Position numbers and translations under genes: made by a program. Below the pieces are notes generated by a model. That model made no database searches. It was not told the origin of the DNA and was given only the letters and a program-made list of their open reading frames with translations. DNA of 64,000 nucleotides from Zelopaecilomyces penicillatus. Lineage: Eukaryota > Ascomycota > Sordariomycetes > Hypocreales > Pseudodiploosporaceae. Positions 46,007-57,795 of this stretch are shown here, piece by piece (position 1 is the stretch's first letter; every line of letters begins with the position of its first letter). Location of the stretch: positions 1,488,001-1,552,000 of the forward strand of contig VCCP01000008.1 of NCBI GenBank assembly GCA_005765155.1, written 5' to 3'.

Positions 46007-47731
46007 ATGCGGCCTCAACCTTCACTACGAGCAGCAGCTCGCCAGCTCAACACAGCTCTTGCATCCCCTTCAAAAGCACCATCTTCACCTCCTACATCAT
46101 CACAGCTCATACACCACACCAGCCGAGGCCGAGACCGGAGCCGCGCAACATCATCTCACGCCAATGGCATTCACAGCAATGGCATGCACAGCAATGGCAT
46201 CATCGCCTCTCAGAGGCATCAGTTTCACTCAATGCCAGCGCAGAGGTCTTCTTCCCGCGCTGCGTCAAACCCAGCCATGGCGTTTCCCTGCTTAGACGCA
46301 CTGGAAACAAGATCCGCCAAACTTGGAGCTGCCGTCACGGCCGAAAGCAAAGGAGGCAAAGGAGGCAAAGGAGGCAGATCATCTTCACCATCATCTGGCG
46401 CAAACACCAGCAGCAGCGGCCCAGAACCCTCATACACCTCCGGAGCCACCCTCACCTACCACTGCCAAGACCCTCTCCTCCTCGACTGGGGTGGCATCCT
46501 CCCCGAATTCGACATCGCCTACGAAACCTGGGGCGCCCTCAACGCCCAGAAATCAAACGCCATCCTCCTCCACACCGGCCTCTCCGCCTCTTCCCACGCC
46601 CACTCCACGGAGACCAACCCCGCGCCCGGGTGGTGGCAGAAATTCATCGGCCCCGGAGCACCGCTCGACACGGACCGCTACCACATCATCTGCACAAACG
46701 TCATCGGCGGCTGCTACGGCTCCACGGGGCCTGGGAGTACTGACCCGGGTAATGGCGAGCGCTATGCTACGCGGTTTCCGATCCTCACGATGGAGGATAT
46801 GGTGCGCGCGCAGTTCCGTCTGCTTGATGGGCTAGGTATTGACCGGCTCTACGCCAGTGTTGGGTCTAGTATGGGTGGGATGCAGTCTCTGGCCGCGGGT
46901 GTCTTGTTTCCTGCGCGTGTAGGACGTATCGCTTCCATCAGCGGCTGTGCGCGGAGTCATCCGTATAGTGTTGCCATGAGACACACGCAGCGCCAGGTGC
47001 TCATGATGGATCCGAACTGGAACCGCGGCTTCTACTACGGCCGCGTGCCCCCTCATGCGGGTATGAAGCTCGCCCGTGAGATTGCCACCGTTACGTACCG
47101 CTCTGGCCCTGAATGGGAGCAGCGCTTCGGCCGCCGCCGTGCTGATCCCAGCAAACCGCCTGCTCTGTGTCCAGACTTCCTTATAGAAACCTATCTCGAC
47201 CACGCTGGCGAGAAGTGGTGTCTCACGTATGATCCCAACAGCTTGCTCTACGTCAGCAAGGCCATGGACCTTTTCGATCTTGGCCGCGAGAACCAGCTTG
47301 CCGCTATCTCCCGCCGTGCTGAGCGCGAACAAGCCCTCGCCGCTGGAAACGTACCCGCTCAGGACTTGAGCTGCAGCTTGACCCTACCTGCCGAACCCTA
47401 CGAAGAGCAAGAGTCCGTCGAAGAAAATGAAACAGAGCTAGACGGCCATGATCAGCAGCAGCCCAAGCAGCCTCGCACTTCTCGTCCGCCTACTGACCTA
47501 ATTCTTGGCCTATCCCCACTCCGAGACACCCCAACGCTCGTCATGGGCGTAGCCAGCGATATCCTCTTCCCTGCCTGGCAACAACGCGAGATTGCAGAGT
47601 CGCTACGTCTCGGTGGGAACCGAAACGTCACCCACGTAGAGCTGAGCGAGGAGACGAGTCTGTTTGGGCATGATACGTTTTTGCTGGATTTGAAAAATGT
47701 TGGGGGTAATCTGCGCATGTTTTTGAACTAG
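46007..47731 (+). CDS. serine/homoserine O-acyltransferase-like enzyme, mitochondrial
   Basis: Single exon, 574 residues from ATG 46007; an in-frame ATG at 45983 is an alternative. The chosen start gives MRPQPSLRAAARQLNTALAS, a typical Arg-rich mitochondrial presequence. Residues about 35-140 are low complexity (His-Ser-Asn-Gly repeats, GGKGGKGG). The alpha/beta-hydrolase acyltransferase domain follows: LHTGLSASSHA, NVIGGCYGSTGP, the nucleophile Ser288 in GSSMGGMQ, MVRAQF, Asp in GVASDILFP and His in LFGHDTFLLD. Homologues include bacterial MetX and the fungal serine O-acyltransferases (A. nidulans CysA, S. pombe Cys2) acting in cysteine synthesis. The length and presequence favour the CysA/Cys2 type over cytoplasmic Met2, but substrate choice is inferred. 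Confidence 0.8.
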   Translation: MRPQPSLRAAARQLNTALASPSKAPSSPPTSSQLIHHTSRGRDRSRATSSHANGIHSNGMHSNGIIASQRHQFHSMPAQRSSSRAASNPAMAFPCLDALETRSAKLGAAVTAESKGGKGGKGGRSSSPSSGANTSSSGPEPSYTSGATLTYHCQDPLLLDWGGILPEFDIAYETWGALNAQKSNAILLHTGLSASSHAHSTETNPAPGWWQKFIGPGAPLDTDRYHIICTNVIGGCYGSTGPGSTDPGNGERYATRFPILTMEDMVRAQFRLLDGLGIDRLYASVGSSMGGMQSLAAGVLFPARVGRIASISGCARSHPYSVAMRHTQRQVLMMDPNWNRGFYYGRVPPHAGMKLAREIATVTYRSGPEWEQRFGRRRADPSKPPALCPDFLIETYLDHAGEKWCLTYDPNSLLYVSKAMDLFDLGRENQLAAISRRAEREQALAAGNVPAQDLSCSLTLPAEPYEEQESVEENETELDGHDQQQPKQPRTSRPPTDLILGLSPLRDTPTLVMGVASDILFPAWQQREIAESLRLGGNRNVTHVELSEETSLFGHDTFLLDLKNVGGNLRMFLN

Positions 47732-48274
47732 AAGCAGCCCCTGATACTGGGATGTAACTGTTACATAGTTTTTTTTTTCTTCCCTGTTTTACTGGAGGTT
47801 GTTTCGTGTAAGCAGCCCTCTGATGATAATGGCACAGTGCATTTGACATATGTCGCTGCTTTGGTACTTAAAAGGTTGAAAATTCTCTCAATTATACGAA
47901 AGATTATGTCTTGCATAAAAAGAACATATACCCAGTTCATCCACGTATTTCACAAACGGCCCAGTTGCAAGATCCAGCCAGCATTCCTGGAATAGAGATG
48001 TTCCCTCAAATTCCCATAAGACCCAAAAAAACAGATTCCAGCCAAGAAAAAAAAAGAAAATAGGTATCCTACTCTTGCAAGAAAAAAAGAAAACATTACT
48101 GTTGGCCTCCTCCAAAGAAAGAAATTATTTATGTACATAGGGAAGAAAAGTCCAGCATTGCGAATGCGTTGGGACTCTTCTATTGAAGCGAGGGTGATGC
48201 GAAACTCGTTTTTTTTCTTCTAAATGCTAGACTGCTTTCATACCAGCTCAGGTCTAGTTGGCGAGCCCGAGAAG
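47732..48274. other. intergenic between convergent genes
   Basis: About 540 bp with A/T-rich runs. Holds the 3' ends of the acyltransferase and the disordered-protein gene. Confidence 0.5.
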
Positions 48275-50674
48275 CTAGATAAAGCCAGCCTGAATTTGTG
48301 GTGCTTTGGCACTCAGCGGTGACCTCATCGCAAAATCCGTCGTCAATGGCCCCTGGTCCGTCGCCGTTGTTGGCCTTGGCGGAGCCCTCGCTGCCTCGAC
48401 GCGCGTAGGGTTGTTACCGACTTGATTATCTGCATTGGACGTCATGTCTAGCTGGAAAAACTGACCAAGAATAGGCGAGGTGAGAGGAATATCAAACGAG
48501 ATATCAAATGACTTGGCCAGTTCTTCACTCGTACTTGAGATGGTATGTTCGAGCGATGAAAAGGTCGGGCTGGGTATTCGCGGAGCGACGGCAGACGTAG
48601 GCGTAGGAATGTGCCAGTCAGGAGAACTGGGCCGTCGCATTGGCGTTAGCGGTGCAGGAATAGCAGACCGTCGCGGCTCAGACTGGTCGAAGCCAAGACC
48701 ACCGCCCAAAAACGGGAGTGGGCTGTTTGGGGCAGCTTCATTCTGTGACTGATATGAATCGTTTGACTCTGGAGATGGCCGTGACGGCTGACGACCACGC
48801 GGAAGACCCTTCTTAATGGGAAAGCTGCCCTCCATAGGCGTTCTAGTCGCAAACGGACTTGGCAAAGGCCGGTCTGGTGGCGGACGAGGTGCCTCATTGA
48901 ATCGCATGTAATTGTTATCAGCGACTGGTGGGCCGAAAGGGCTTCGGGGACTGTGTTGATCCGCCTCTGCTTGGTCGACAAGACTGGACAAGGCCCCAGG
49001 GCGCAAAGGTTGGGGGAGAGCACCAGATCGGGATTTAGAAGCCAATTGAGAGTTGAAGCCTCTAGGAGGAGCACGCTCAAATGGTTCAACCGAGGATCCA
49101 GAATGTGCCCCAACTGCGGCTGGTGGGGGTCCTCGATTAGTTCTTCGAGGGCTTCCACTTGGTGCTGGCACAGCTGGTTGATCAGAAAAGGTCAAAGGCG
49201 CCCTCCCTTGGACTGCAGCCACAAATCGCGGGGGGCTTTTCTCATGTTGGAATGGCATCACGGAGACTGCTGTTGTTTGTGATTGAACCATCCCGCTTTT
49301 TGGACTATATCTCGAGTCATCGATTTGGAAAGGATCCAATTCGTCAACGTCAATGGGGCTCTCTACAAGCTCCAGGCTTGAACCCCTTTCGCCAAAAACA
49401 GTTGTTGTAGCAGAAGCAATAGTAGTCTTGACTGTTAAGTTGGGTATGATCTCGCCAGACATGGGCATTGCCGTGTTCGTTTTGACTGGAACCTTGGGAG
49501 CGCTTTCACCAAACAAAGGCATGGTTGCAGCTTTGACCGGTACCTTGGGCACGCTCTCGCCAAAATCGAAGTCGGCGAAATTGCCTGAGAAGCCCTCCAC
49601 CTTGCGCGACTGTTGTCTCCTGTGCATTTCCCGTTCCTCTTCCAGTTCCATGGTAAAGCTCTGTCGGCGTGGGGCGTGATAGGTCAATGTATCTCGCTTG
49701 GCTTGGACATTGCGAATGACGGGTAATTCCCAGCGCTCCTCGCTCGTTCGGGATGCCGATGGGGCCGGACTAGGCAATGCTGCTGGGCCGAACCTGTCGA
49801 CGGTCCGGAGAGTCGTGATTGGGGCGTTGCGACGGCTGCTCGACGGCCGATTATCGAGGTTGATGGTATTGACTGGGCTGATGGGGGAGAACTCTTGTAA
49901 TTGATCTCCACTTTCAATGGATTGTGGTGGTGACGGGTAGCCGTTTGGCGACGCGTGCATTCCTGTGCTGTTGGGGTCTTCGTCGCTAATACTATTCCCG
50001 CCAGGATGATAAGGGTTCAATCTCGCCTCGGCCCCAAATTCAAACCTCCCAAGAGGACTCTTCGCTCCTCCATAACCACCTACAGGTGTTTTTGGGCCAG
50101 AGCTCGTCGTCGTATCTTTTCCGAAATGAACATCTAAAGGGTTCACCCAATCGGCCTTCCTAGTCCCGGGCTGCCCAGGTCGCGATGGGGTTCCAGGTCG
50201 CACACCATCTGCACCAAGCAGCGATGGCATCGCTAGACTAGTTGAGCTACCATTGGCGGCGCCGTTTGACCAAGGTTTCTTCAGATCCGCGTCGGAGGCG
50301 TGATGCCGCAAGCTGCTGATGCTTGGTCGTCGTTTGGGGGCCGCCAAGTCGACCATGGAGGAGTTTCCTCCGAGAAACGTATCTCGCCAATTACTGATGC
50401 GACCAGTTGTCGAATGCGATGTTCCAGGCCGAGATGACGGCATCTGGGGCCGAGAGAAGTTATGCGAGCCAAATGGTTGACCGCGATCGGATACATCCTG
50501 GGTAGCTGGAACCCATTGCGGCTGCGGCGCTGCTTTTTTGTCCGACTGTTTACTTCTGGATCGCAAGCTCGTTAGAATTCAAGAATAAGGACAGTCGTTA
50601 CAATATCAGTCACAGGTAACTCACTGTGACTTTTTCCTATCCCCTCCTAGTTTGAGACCGAAAAAAGAGACCAT
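48275..50674 (-). CDS. Ser/Pro-rich, largely disordered protein of unknown function
   Basis: Two exons, 50674-50625 and 50555-48275, encode 776 residues. The 69-nt intron has donor GTGAGT and a CAG acceptor. Exon 1 supplies MVSFFGLKLGGDRKKS, and the splice restores QSKQSDKK. The start is chosen because this N-terminus resembles one I recall from a conserved Hypocreales protein. The rest is low in hydrophobics, rich in Ser, Pro, Arg and Gly, with patches such as GSHNFSRPQMPSSRPG, RRPSISSLRHHASDADLKKPW and WVNPLDVHFG. Near residues 345-405 are two or three degenerate repeats of a GES/GEI-P-KVPVK-type segment. No enzyme domain, membrane segment or signal is seen. Ser/Pro sites suggest phosphorylation. 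Possibly a cytoskeletal or signalling scaffold; this is only a guess. Confidence 0.7.
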
Positions 50675-52058
50675 GATGGGCAACGCCGGATTGTATTCAC
50701 TATCATGACAACTCTTAGTTCCAGTTTCATAGCATTGCAAAGGACGGCATTTCCACCACTTACACGCAATGTCAAGAAAGAAGGTTGAGATTGTAAGGGA
50801 TCAAGGTTTCAGTATCGTCAACAGTTGTCTAGTGAGAAGAGCAAAGATGGAAAACAGTCAGGCGCAATGGCCAACAGGCGCGGATGGACAGAGGGGCGCT
50901 GAGTCGTGATGGAAAGCAACGTCGCGCATATGAAACCAGGGATCTACAACATCGATTTGCAGGTCATGCGCGCATTCGGGTTTGCCTGAGAGCAGTTTAC
51001 CGGTTATCAGTCAATTGGGTCAATCGGATGAAATCGCCAGCCTGCGTCAAGGGGAGTTGTTGATGCGCGACTGTATCTTGGAGGGGTTCTCGTCGTCCTC
51101 AAGTCTCCTCCGCGAAGTTGTCAACTAAATCGGCTCACTCTCATGGGGGTGGTAAAAAAGCAATCAATGGTCCGTCCGGTTGTAAGCGCCAAGGAGAAAT
51201 AGAACCAGAAAAGGAGTGGACGTGTCTAAGGACGACACAAATGGACGGCTGCAAAAGGGCTCACGGCACGGCAGTGAGCAGCACCAACAAACACAACGAG
51301 ACAGACGGCAATGAAGGCCCCTTCTTGGTGGAGGGCAAAGGTGGAAGAAAGGAGAGATGCAACAACAGCAACACAGCAAAAAGCTCAGACCTGGGGGGGG
51401 CGGTCGTTGAAGTTCGAGCCCTTCGCCTAATGAGTTAACGGCACGATGGAGAAAGCAGCAGCAGCAGGAGGGGAGAGGGGGACCGCCCAGAGCAAATGTG
51501 ATGGCCACCACCCACCCCCCAGTCTCCCTTTTGGCCCTTGGCTGCTTTCGTGATGAACTACTCGCCCACAAGCTTGCTAGGCAGGGTCGTAGACAAATTT
51601 GGCGCATCGCCAGGGGTGCCGGTCGATTTCGGTGGATCGTGACATCGTGTCCGCAATTTGGCGTTGGCGCTCCGTCCGTGTGTCCCAAAGTTGGGTTGCC
51701 GGACCAGAAAGAGTTGGGCGCTTGGGGGAAGAGGAGATTTGGGTTAAGAAACTAAATTGGGAGCCACCTCCCGATGGCCTCTATTGGCAAAAAGACCGGG
51801 GGGGGTCTCCCACCTGGGTTGGGTGATGAGAGAGGAAAACCCCCTGACGATGGGTAGCCTTGGCCGGCCCTCTTTGAATTCTGGAAGTCTAGAGGAAAAA
51901 CTGCCGGGATTCTTTTAATCGGGGTTGATAGAGAGACTGCGATCAGGCAATTGACCGAGATGGCGCATTGGGAGACAGACGCATGGAGCAGAAGCACAAC
52001 CAGAGACGCCACGAGTCAACACTGGATTGTTCGCGGGGTTGATGACGATCTGCGAAAG

Positions 52059-52081
52059 CCCAGGCACAGGCACAGGCACAG
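52059..52081 (+). repeat. hexanucleotide repeat (CAGGCA)n
   Basis: About four CAGGCA units in a row. Confidence 0.7.
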
Positions 52082-52163
52082 TGGTAGGTGTGCTGTACGC
52101 AGTCAGGTACGCGCACCTGCAGGGCTCTCGCCAGACCCTGAAAAAGCCCCCCGTATCGACGTA

Positions 52164-52185
52164 TCCATCCATCCATCCATCCATG
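52164..52185 (+). repeat. tetranucleotide repeat (CATC)n
   Basis: About five CATC units in a row. Confidence 0.75.
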
Positions 52186-53595
52186 CTCAATCTGCAACAC
52201 GGACAATCAATCCCCTCTCTTTCTGCTCTCCCTCCTGTCGCTCTTCATCATCCCATCCAGTTTCTTCCCTCCACAACGTCTGTTCCCCCTTCCTTCCTTC
52301 CTTCCCTGGGTGTTCCAAGACTTCTTTCGATAAAAAAACCTACACTACACAACAACTAAGCGAAAACGATGATTCTCCCAGCTTCTTGGTAAGACTCAAA
52401 GTGAACACACAAAAATTGGCGCTTTCAATTATTAGCACCAATCCAATAATTTAGTGTCAAGCACGCGTCCTTTAAACAACCCCATGTGGCCCTCTGGTTG
52501 GTCCGTCTCGCCCGTCTTGCCCCTGAAGCTAATGTGTCTACGGCTATGGCCCGTAGCGCTACTGTGGGCTCTCTCGCGTCACCACCCACCAGGTTCCCTC
52601 CGTCCCCCAACGCCCGGCCCCGTCCATAACAGTACCTACCTGGAAACCTGGAGAGGGCTGGCTGTATGTAGGCTGGTGGCCCAGCATCGCCGCCATCAAC
52701 ATCGTGGCCATCCATCGCCCAAGAAAGAAAAAAAAGGGTTCAAAGCGCACGTTGGAATGCATCTCATGCCACTGCACCTTTGTCTCATCTGATTATCAGC
52801 CCCCCATTACTCCATATGCACACCAACTATCAATGCCGCGAATATCCAAACGTGTATTGGCCCTCTGCAGTTGGAACGTCATCTGTTTCGTTTCGTGTCA
52901 GGCCACAACTGTAAAGCCCGTCCGTGGATAATATTGCAGTACAACTATAAGTTACATCAGCCACCTATACCCCCCTCTCTCGTCGTGATCTTCCCAACTA
53001 TGTACATTATATCGATTAATCGACTTCCCTCATTATTACCCCTCACTCAGTTCACTGACAAGACGCTTTCCTTTACTGTTACCTACGCTCTGACCATGTT
53101 TGACAAACTCCCCGACAGCCAGCTGACAATCCATATCTGCGTCCTGGTTGCATCGACATTGGAATCGGATGTTTGAGAGCTTTACTCTCGCCGTATAGTA
53201 GCCTCTGTCGCGGCGATTGGGACAAACTGGCTCTTGCAGATTGTCATGGAAGTCCAAACGAAACCACCCACCACCACTACTACCACCCGCCACTCACCGC
53301 CATGCGTTTGGGTGCAGTACTCCATGTCACGGTAGGCATCTGACTCTATGACTTTTTCTGTGCCGCAGCCAAGCCACGACGACGTGGTTGGTCCTCTCTG
53401 CGCGGTTTACCCATTGCCAAGCTTTGAATGTCGTCGACTTTGGCGTCCGTCATGACGATGGTGAGTAGTGAATGGCACTGCAGCCGCAAGCATTGCCCGA
53501 GGAGCCACCGGAAAGTTCCATTGCCGCCGCTAGAGGAGCACTTGTCACGTTTTCAAACTGACCAGATGCTTTGACCCAAAACTGCAGGTGAAGCA

Positions 53596-54389
53596 TCACA
53601 GCTGATCCAAGAGCTTCCGCCGCCTCCTCTCAATCAACTCTTCCTGTACTTCCTCCAGCGTTGGCATGATCCAATCCTGTCCGTCTCCACAGTCCCCAGG
53701 TAATGGCTCCCACCCTTCGGGAAGTCCTTGTGGTCCATTCTTGCGCATATTTTCGATAGCTTGTCGTTCCTTTTCTGCCTCGTACTGCAAAAGTGCATCA
53801 TCTTCCTCATCTGGTGCGTAGCCATAGTACGCCGCATCCACAATCTTTCTCAAATCTCTGTTCTCTTCCAGTGGTTTGCTGTCCTGGGTCTTGGTCTTGG
53901 CCGCGTCAAAAAGCTCCTTGACGCCTGGAAGGTCCCGCGCCCGGCCGAAATATTTGTAGCCCTTCCCCCCGCCAGGGATTTCTTTGCCCTGCTCGTCATA
54001 TATCTTGGCGCCGCCTCTCATGTAGTTCGGCCCCCCGAGATTCCTGATCTGTACCTCCCACATGTGTTTTTCGCGCATGAGCTTGTTGATCTCGTCATTG
54101 AGATCGCGAATCTGGTAGTCGCTCAACGCAGACTCCTGGATTCTCGAGACCTTTCGCGAGATTTCTTTGAGGACCTGGCCACGCCATTTCTCGCATGATG
54201 GGATGGAGTCAACCTCGGTAATGGTTCTCGGTCGACGGGTGCGCCCAGCGTCGATGATGCCCAGGTCTGCTGCTTGCGCTTCACGGAAGCGAAACAGCAT
54301 GGACTGGGCTTTTTCTGAATTTCGCGCCTGTAGGGAAAGTTAGCGACACTTGCTCTGCCGCCCTGACTGGCGTGATATAAACTGACCAT
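53596..54389 (-). CDS. isy1: pre-mRNA splicing factor Isy1
   Basis: Two coding exons: 54389-54387, which is the ATG alone, and 54327-53596. They are joined by a 59-nt intron with donor GTCAGT, branch CTAAC and acceptor CAG. The result is a 244-residue protein starting MARNSEKAQSMLFRFREAQAADLG, read in pieces, which is the Isy1 signature. Further conserved parts are LGGPNYMRG, IPGGGKGYKYFGRARDLPGV and EKERQAIENM. The C-terminus is basic (IERRRRKLLDQL). Isy1 belongs to the Prp19-associated (NTC) complex of the spliceosome and affects the first splicing step and fidelity. Without the intron the conserved MARN start is lost, so the start-codon split is well supported. Confidence 0.93.
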
Positions 54390-57300
54390 CTTGAAGAGAT
54401 CTGGGGAGACGAGAAGGCGAGACTCTGCCGGATAGGAGTGCAATGCCGTCTGGTTCGACCTGGGCGTAGAGGATTGGAGTGATGTTGGATAATGATGAGC
54501 TGGAAGCTTTTCCTAGCCTCGTCCATTCCGGCCAGAAGTGGGTCCACTGGACGCACCAGCCACAACAGCCGCCACGACGTAAACCTCCATCTAGACATCT
54601 AGATCTCCTGTCCTTTATGCTGTTTTCATCTCTTCTTTAGAATCCTCTTTATTTGCGTGCAAATTATTGCAAAAACGACACCACATCTTTTGAGGACTAA
54701 TACGAGCTCCTCTAAATGCCTACATATAGCTTAGACAAAGGGCCGTATGATCCAACACTGTGCATCTACGTACTCGCCCCTTTGGCAATCCATATGTTCT
54801 GTACCCAACAGTGACGGTCCCCTCTGGGGAAATGATGATGATTCCCCAAAATTTTGACCTGAAAATTCTCATGGATTCACTCAGAGACTTATCCCTGTCA
54901 GAGTCATTCCGCGGAGTGGTGAGATGCTAAGATAGCGCATGTGTTGGCTGCTAGAGCCTGCCTACTCACAGACTTTCGCTGCTTGACTGACGGTCTTCTT
55001 CTCTTTATTTTGAAGTTTTTCGGTAAAATGATGCTGCCTAACGCAATAAAAAAGTATGGTCAAAGTGAAGATGAAACAAGATAATTCAGAAAACTAATAA
55101 CATAGCCAGCGATGAAGACGTTGTAGTGTCCCTAAACAGCGAGTAACCTGGTCAAGTCGTCTCATTGATTTCATACTGCAAGGTCATGCGGCATTGTCAA
55201 CGCATCAAAGTGATTTGAATAGCCACCACAATTAACAAAAATGCAACACTCATTCGATAAAATAATCTTTAATAATAAGACATTCTGCCAGCCCACATTT
55301 AACTTGTCTGTTCGTCTATTCAGCTTTCTTTTCACTAATCACCGTTCTTCAGCAGCTTGGATAAAAGGCCTTACTGTGCAAATGTAAGTCAACACTGTAC
55401 CACTCCCCACATCTCAGTGCGACGCGACTAACGCGTGTGGCTGGCTGGCTCACACTTGACTTCAACTTCACTTTCATCTTCACTTCACTTTATATTTTTT
55501 TTTGCAGGTGGTGAAGAACTTCCATCAAGCGCAGCAGCCCCCCCGCAGCTCGCCTGAATAATTGGTGAAGTGCTCACCTGCCAGTGCTCCTTTGGAACCT
55601 CACTTCACTTTTTTAAAAGTGTCTGCCAGCTGTGGGTTCCCAAATCACCAGGCTGATCTGAGAATCTCCCACAAACTATAAAGTCCAGCTGTTTTCCTGC
55701 TCCCAAGTGCATTTTCCTTTTTTTCCCTTCCTCTCCATGCTTCGACAACCTCCAGCTTCCTCTCTCTCTGGGTCATCTTCGTCCTCTTTCCCTCTCTGCT
55801 TTTGGCTCTCGGGCATTGGGGTTTGAGGATGTCGACTTTCCTGGGTTAAGGGATCACCCTGGTCATCCATCTCATTTGGCCGCCATGAGACCCTTCGCCT
55901 CCCATCACTTTACGACTTTTCTTCAACAAACTGTCCTGATCAGCATCTGTCTGTTGATTTCAACAATTGATTTGACTTTCCCTGGATCCTCGTCGCCTCA
56001 GAGTTTTCCCAGCGCTCTTCTCGGTTTCATTTTCAACTGACAGTCATGGCACGTCCAGCAACTTGCAAGTGTAAGCTACTGTTCTCCTCATACAACCCGG
56101 ACCATCACGCACCCGCCGTCTTCTCATCTCCTTTTCCTCCCGCGCTTGACTTGGCTACCATCGCTTGCTCCCAACCCTGCTCCAACTCCCGCTGCAATCA
56201 CTGCTTCAAACACTTGCTACAACCTTTTGCTACGACACTGCTACACCTGCTACAACACGACGACTCATGCTACAACCTCTGCTACAACCTCTGCTACAAC
56301 CACCGCTTCGACCTCCGCGCCAACTCTGCGTCAAGGTTTGTTTGTCTGTCTGTCTCCCTTTTCCCCTGCTTCCACTTCACATCGGGTGTTCTGGCGCAGA
56401 GAGTTTAGGCGTATGGCGTTCCGGTAAATATAATTAAGGGGAGTATTATTATCACGGCGCTTGGGTTTGCTGGGTCCTGGGTTCTTGGGTTTTGGGTTTC
56501 TTTTCGGCAACATTCTTATCTTGGCCTCTTTTTTTTTCCTCCCCCTTTCCTGTTCCCGTTCCTGTTTCCGTCACTCATCTCCTTTCCTCCCTCTCCCCTC
56601 CCATCTTGCTCTCACCACTACACTTTTGCTTCTCACTTCAGGTTTGCCATGATGATAACTTTCACCTTTGAGCAATGGGAGCTTATGCTGGTCATCACCT
56701 TCTGGTGATAACCGCAGGGCAAAGGACCAACGCCAAGAACAGAAATCTGAGCAACCTCGTGTCTCCATCCCTTCTTCCCCTTGAACCCTCCCCCCTTTTT
56801 CTTGCCGTCCTAGTTGGATGCTTCTTACTCTCGGTCGGTTTCGCTCACAGTAGCCGCAATGAACGATAACATTTGGCACGCACATATGAGGACGTCTCCC
56901 CTCGCACAACCTCCGCTTCTCAAGTTTCTGTTGTTCTTATTGTTGAACCGAGTTCCTCATGAGCTCTCTTTTCATGCTTCAAGAAAACTTAATACAGAGA
57001 GCCCGAGCTGTTTGCAGGATTCAGGAGTTGTCTCGTGAAGTACTATACCCCCAATTTTTATAGTTTTCAATCTGAGCAGGCTGAGCGTTTCCGTCGAGGG
57101 CCTTTTAGTGAAGGCTAGCAGGGGATTTTTTTTTTTTTTTCTCCTTTAGACTCAAGAAAAAGTGGAAAGAGAGACTTTTGTTTTCTTGGAGGGGGATTTG
57201 GTGAAGAGCTGGAGGCTGAGACACAAGATATGCCTGGTGATGATTGAACGACCAAAAAGCCAAATTTGCAGACAGCAGCGGTAACACGTCCTCTCCCATT

Positions 57301-57795
57301 CGCAAGAATCGGGAGTTGCACACCCGCGAGTTGCCAGTGAGAACCCAAGAGAGCTAATCTGAGGGCAAAATCATCATCTTGTGTCGTTTACAGTTGGTCT
57401 TGTGTACTTATTCTTTTTCATTTTTTCTGCCTGTTTTTATGCTCCTTGTTGCTTTTTTGTTTTCGTTTTCGCTTTCGCTTGAATAGAACTAGATACATAC
57501 AGTGCCTCACCTTCGTTTTTCAATGAAACGACGGGTCACAATATAATAGAATGCCCAAACCGAGTTCCAAGCTTTCTTCTCCTCCGCACCACCACATACG
57601 TTGCACTTAGCATTGCAAAATTGCTGCCACATGACGAGTATCTAGATCATAAGATCATTCCGCTCCATTTTGGACCCTACTCTACACGTGAAGATCATCC
57701 CGCCGGCGTATTCCTACGTGTTATTTTAACACTGCCGGACATGAATTTTGTTTTAAATAAAGAAAAAGACAACTATCCACCCAGATTCATTTTCA
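54390..57795. other. gene-poor stretch, about 3.4 kb, with a CTACAAC-rich low-complexity part
   Basis: Between the Isy1 start and the Wbp1 end. No gene recognised with confidence. From 55400 to 57050 it is CT-rich on the plus strand. Three consecutive short plus-strand frames lie there: a 51-codon signal-peptide-like frame starting MRPFASHHF at 55885, MARPATCK at 56046 and MGAYAGHH at 56675. This looks more like a transcribed non-coding leader or RNA than a protein gene. Confidence 0.4.
56205..56305 (+). repeat. degenerate CTGCTACAAC tandem repeat
   Basis: Eight or so imperfect TGCTAC(AAC) units, including two exact copies of a 12-base unit AACCTCTGCTAC. One frame reads as Thr/Ala/Ser-rich (HATTSATTSATTTAST), another as Cys/Tyr/Asn-rich. 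Confidence 0.65.

Larger units (their letters stand above)
50675..53595. other. gene-free stretch, about 2.9 kb, with simple repeats
   Basis: No gene recognised. It has CT- and GA-rich tracts, a (GCACAG)-type repeat at about 52059-52081 and a (CATC)n run at about 52164-52185. It includes the promoter of the disordered-protein gene. Overlapping frames at 51118-51690 and 53036-53293 have no family features. Confidence 0.45.

Noticed and set aside
51164..51688. 174-codon minus-strand frame rich in Cys, Pro and Arg
   Set aside because: Composition reflects CT-rich low-complexity DNA. No family features and an opposed overlapping frame.
53036..53293. 85-codon frame downstream of Isy1
   Set aside because: Too short, no recognisable motif, and no splice partners found.
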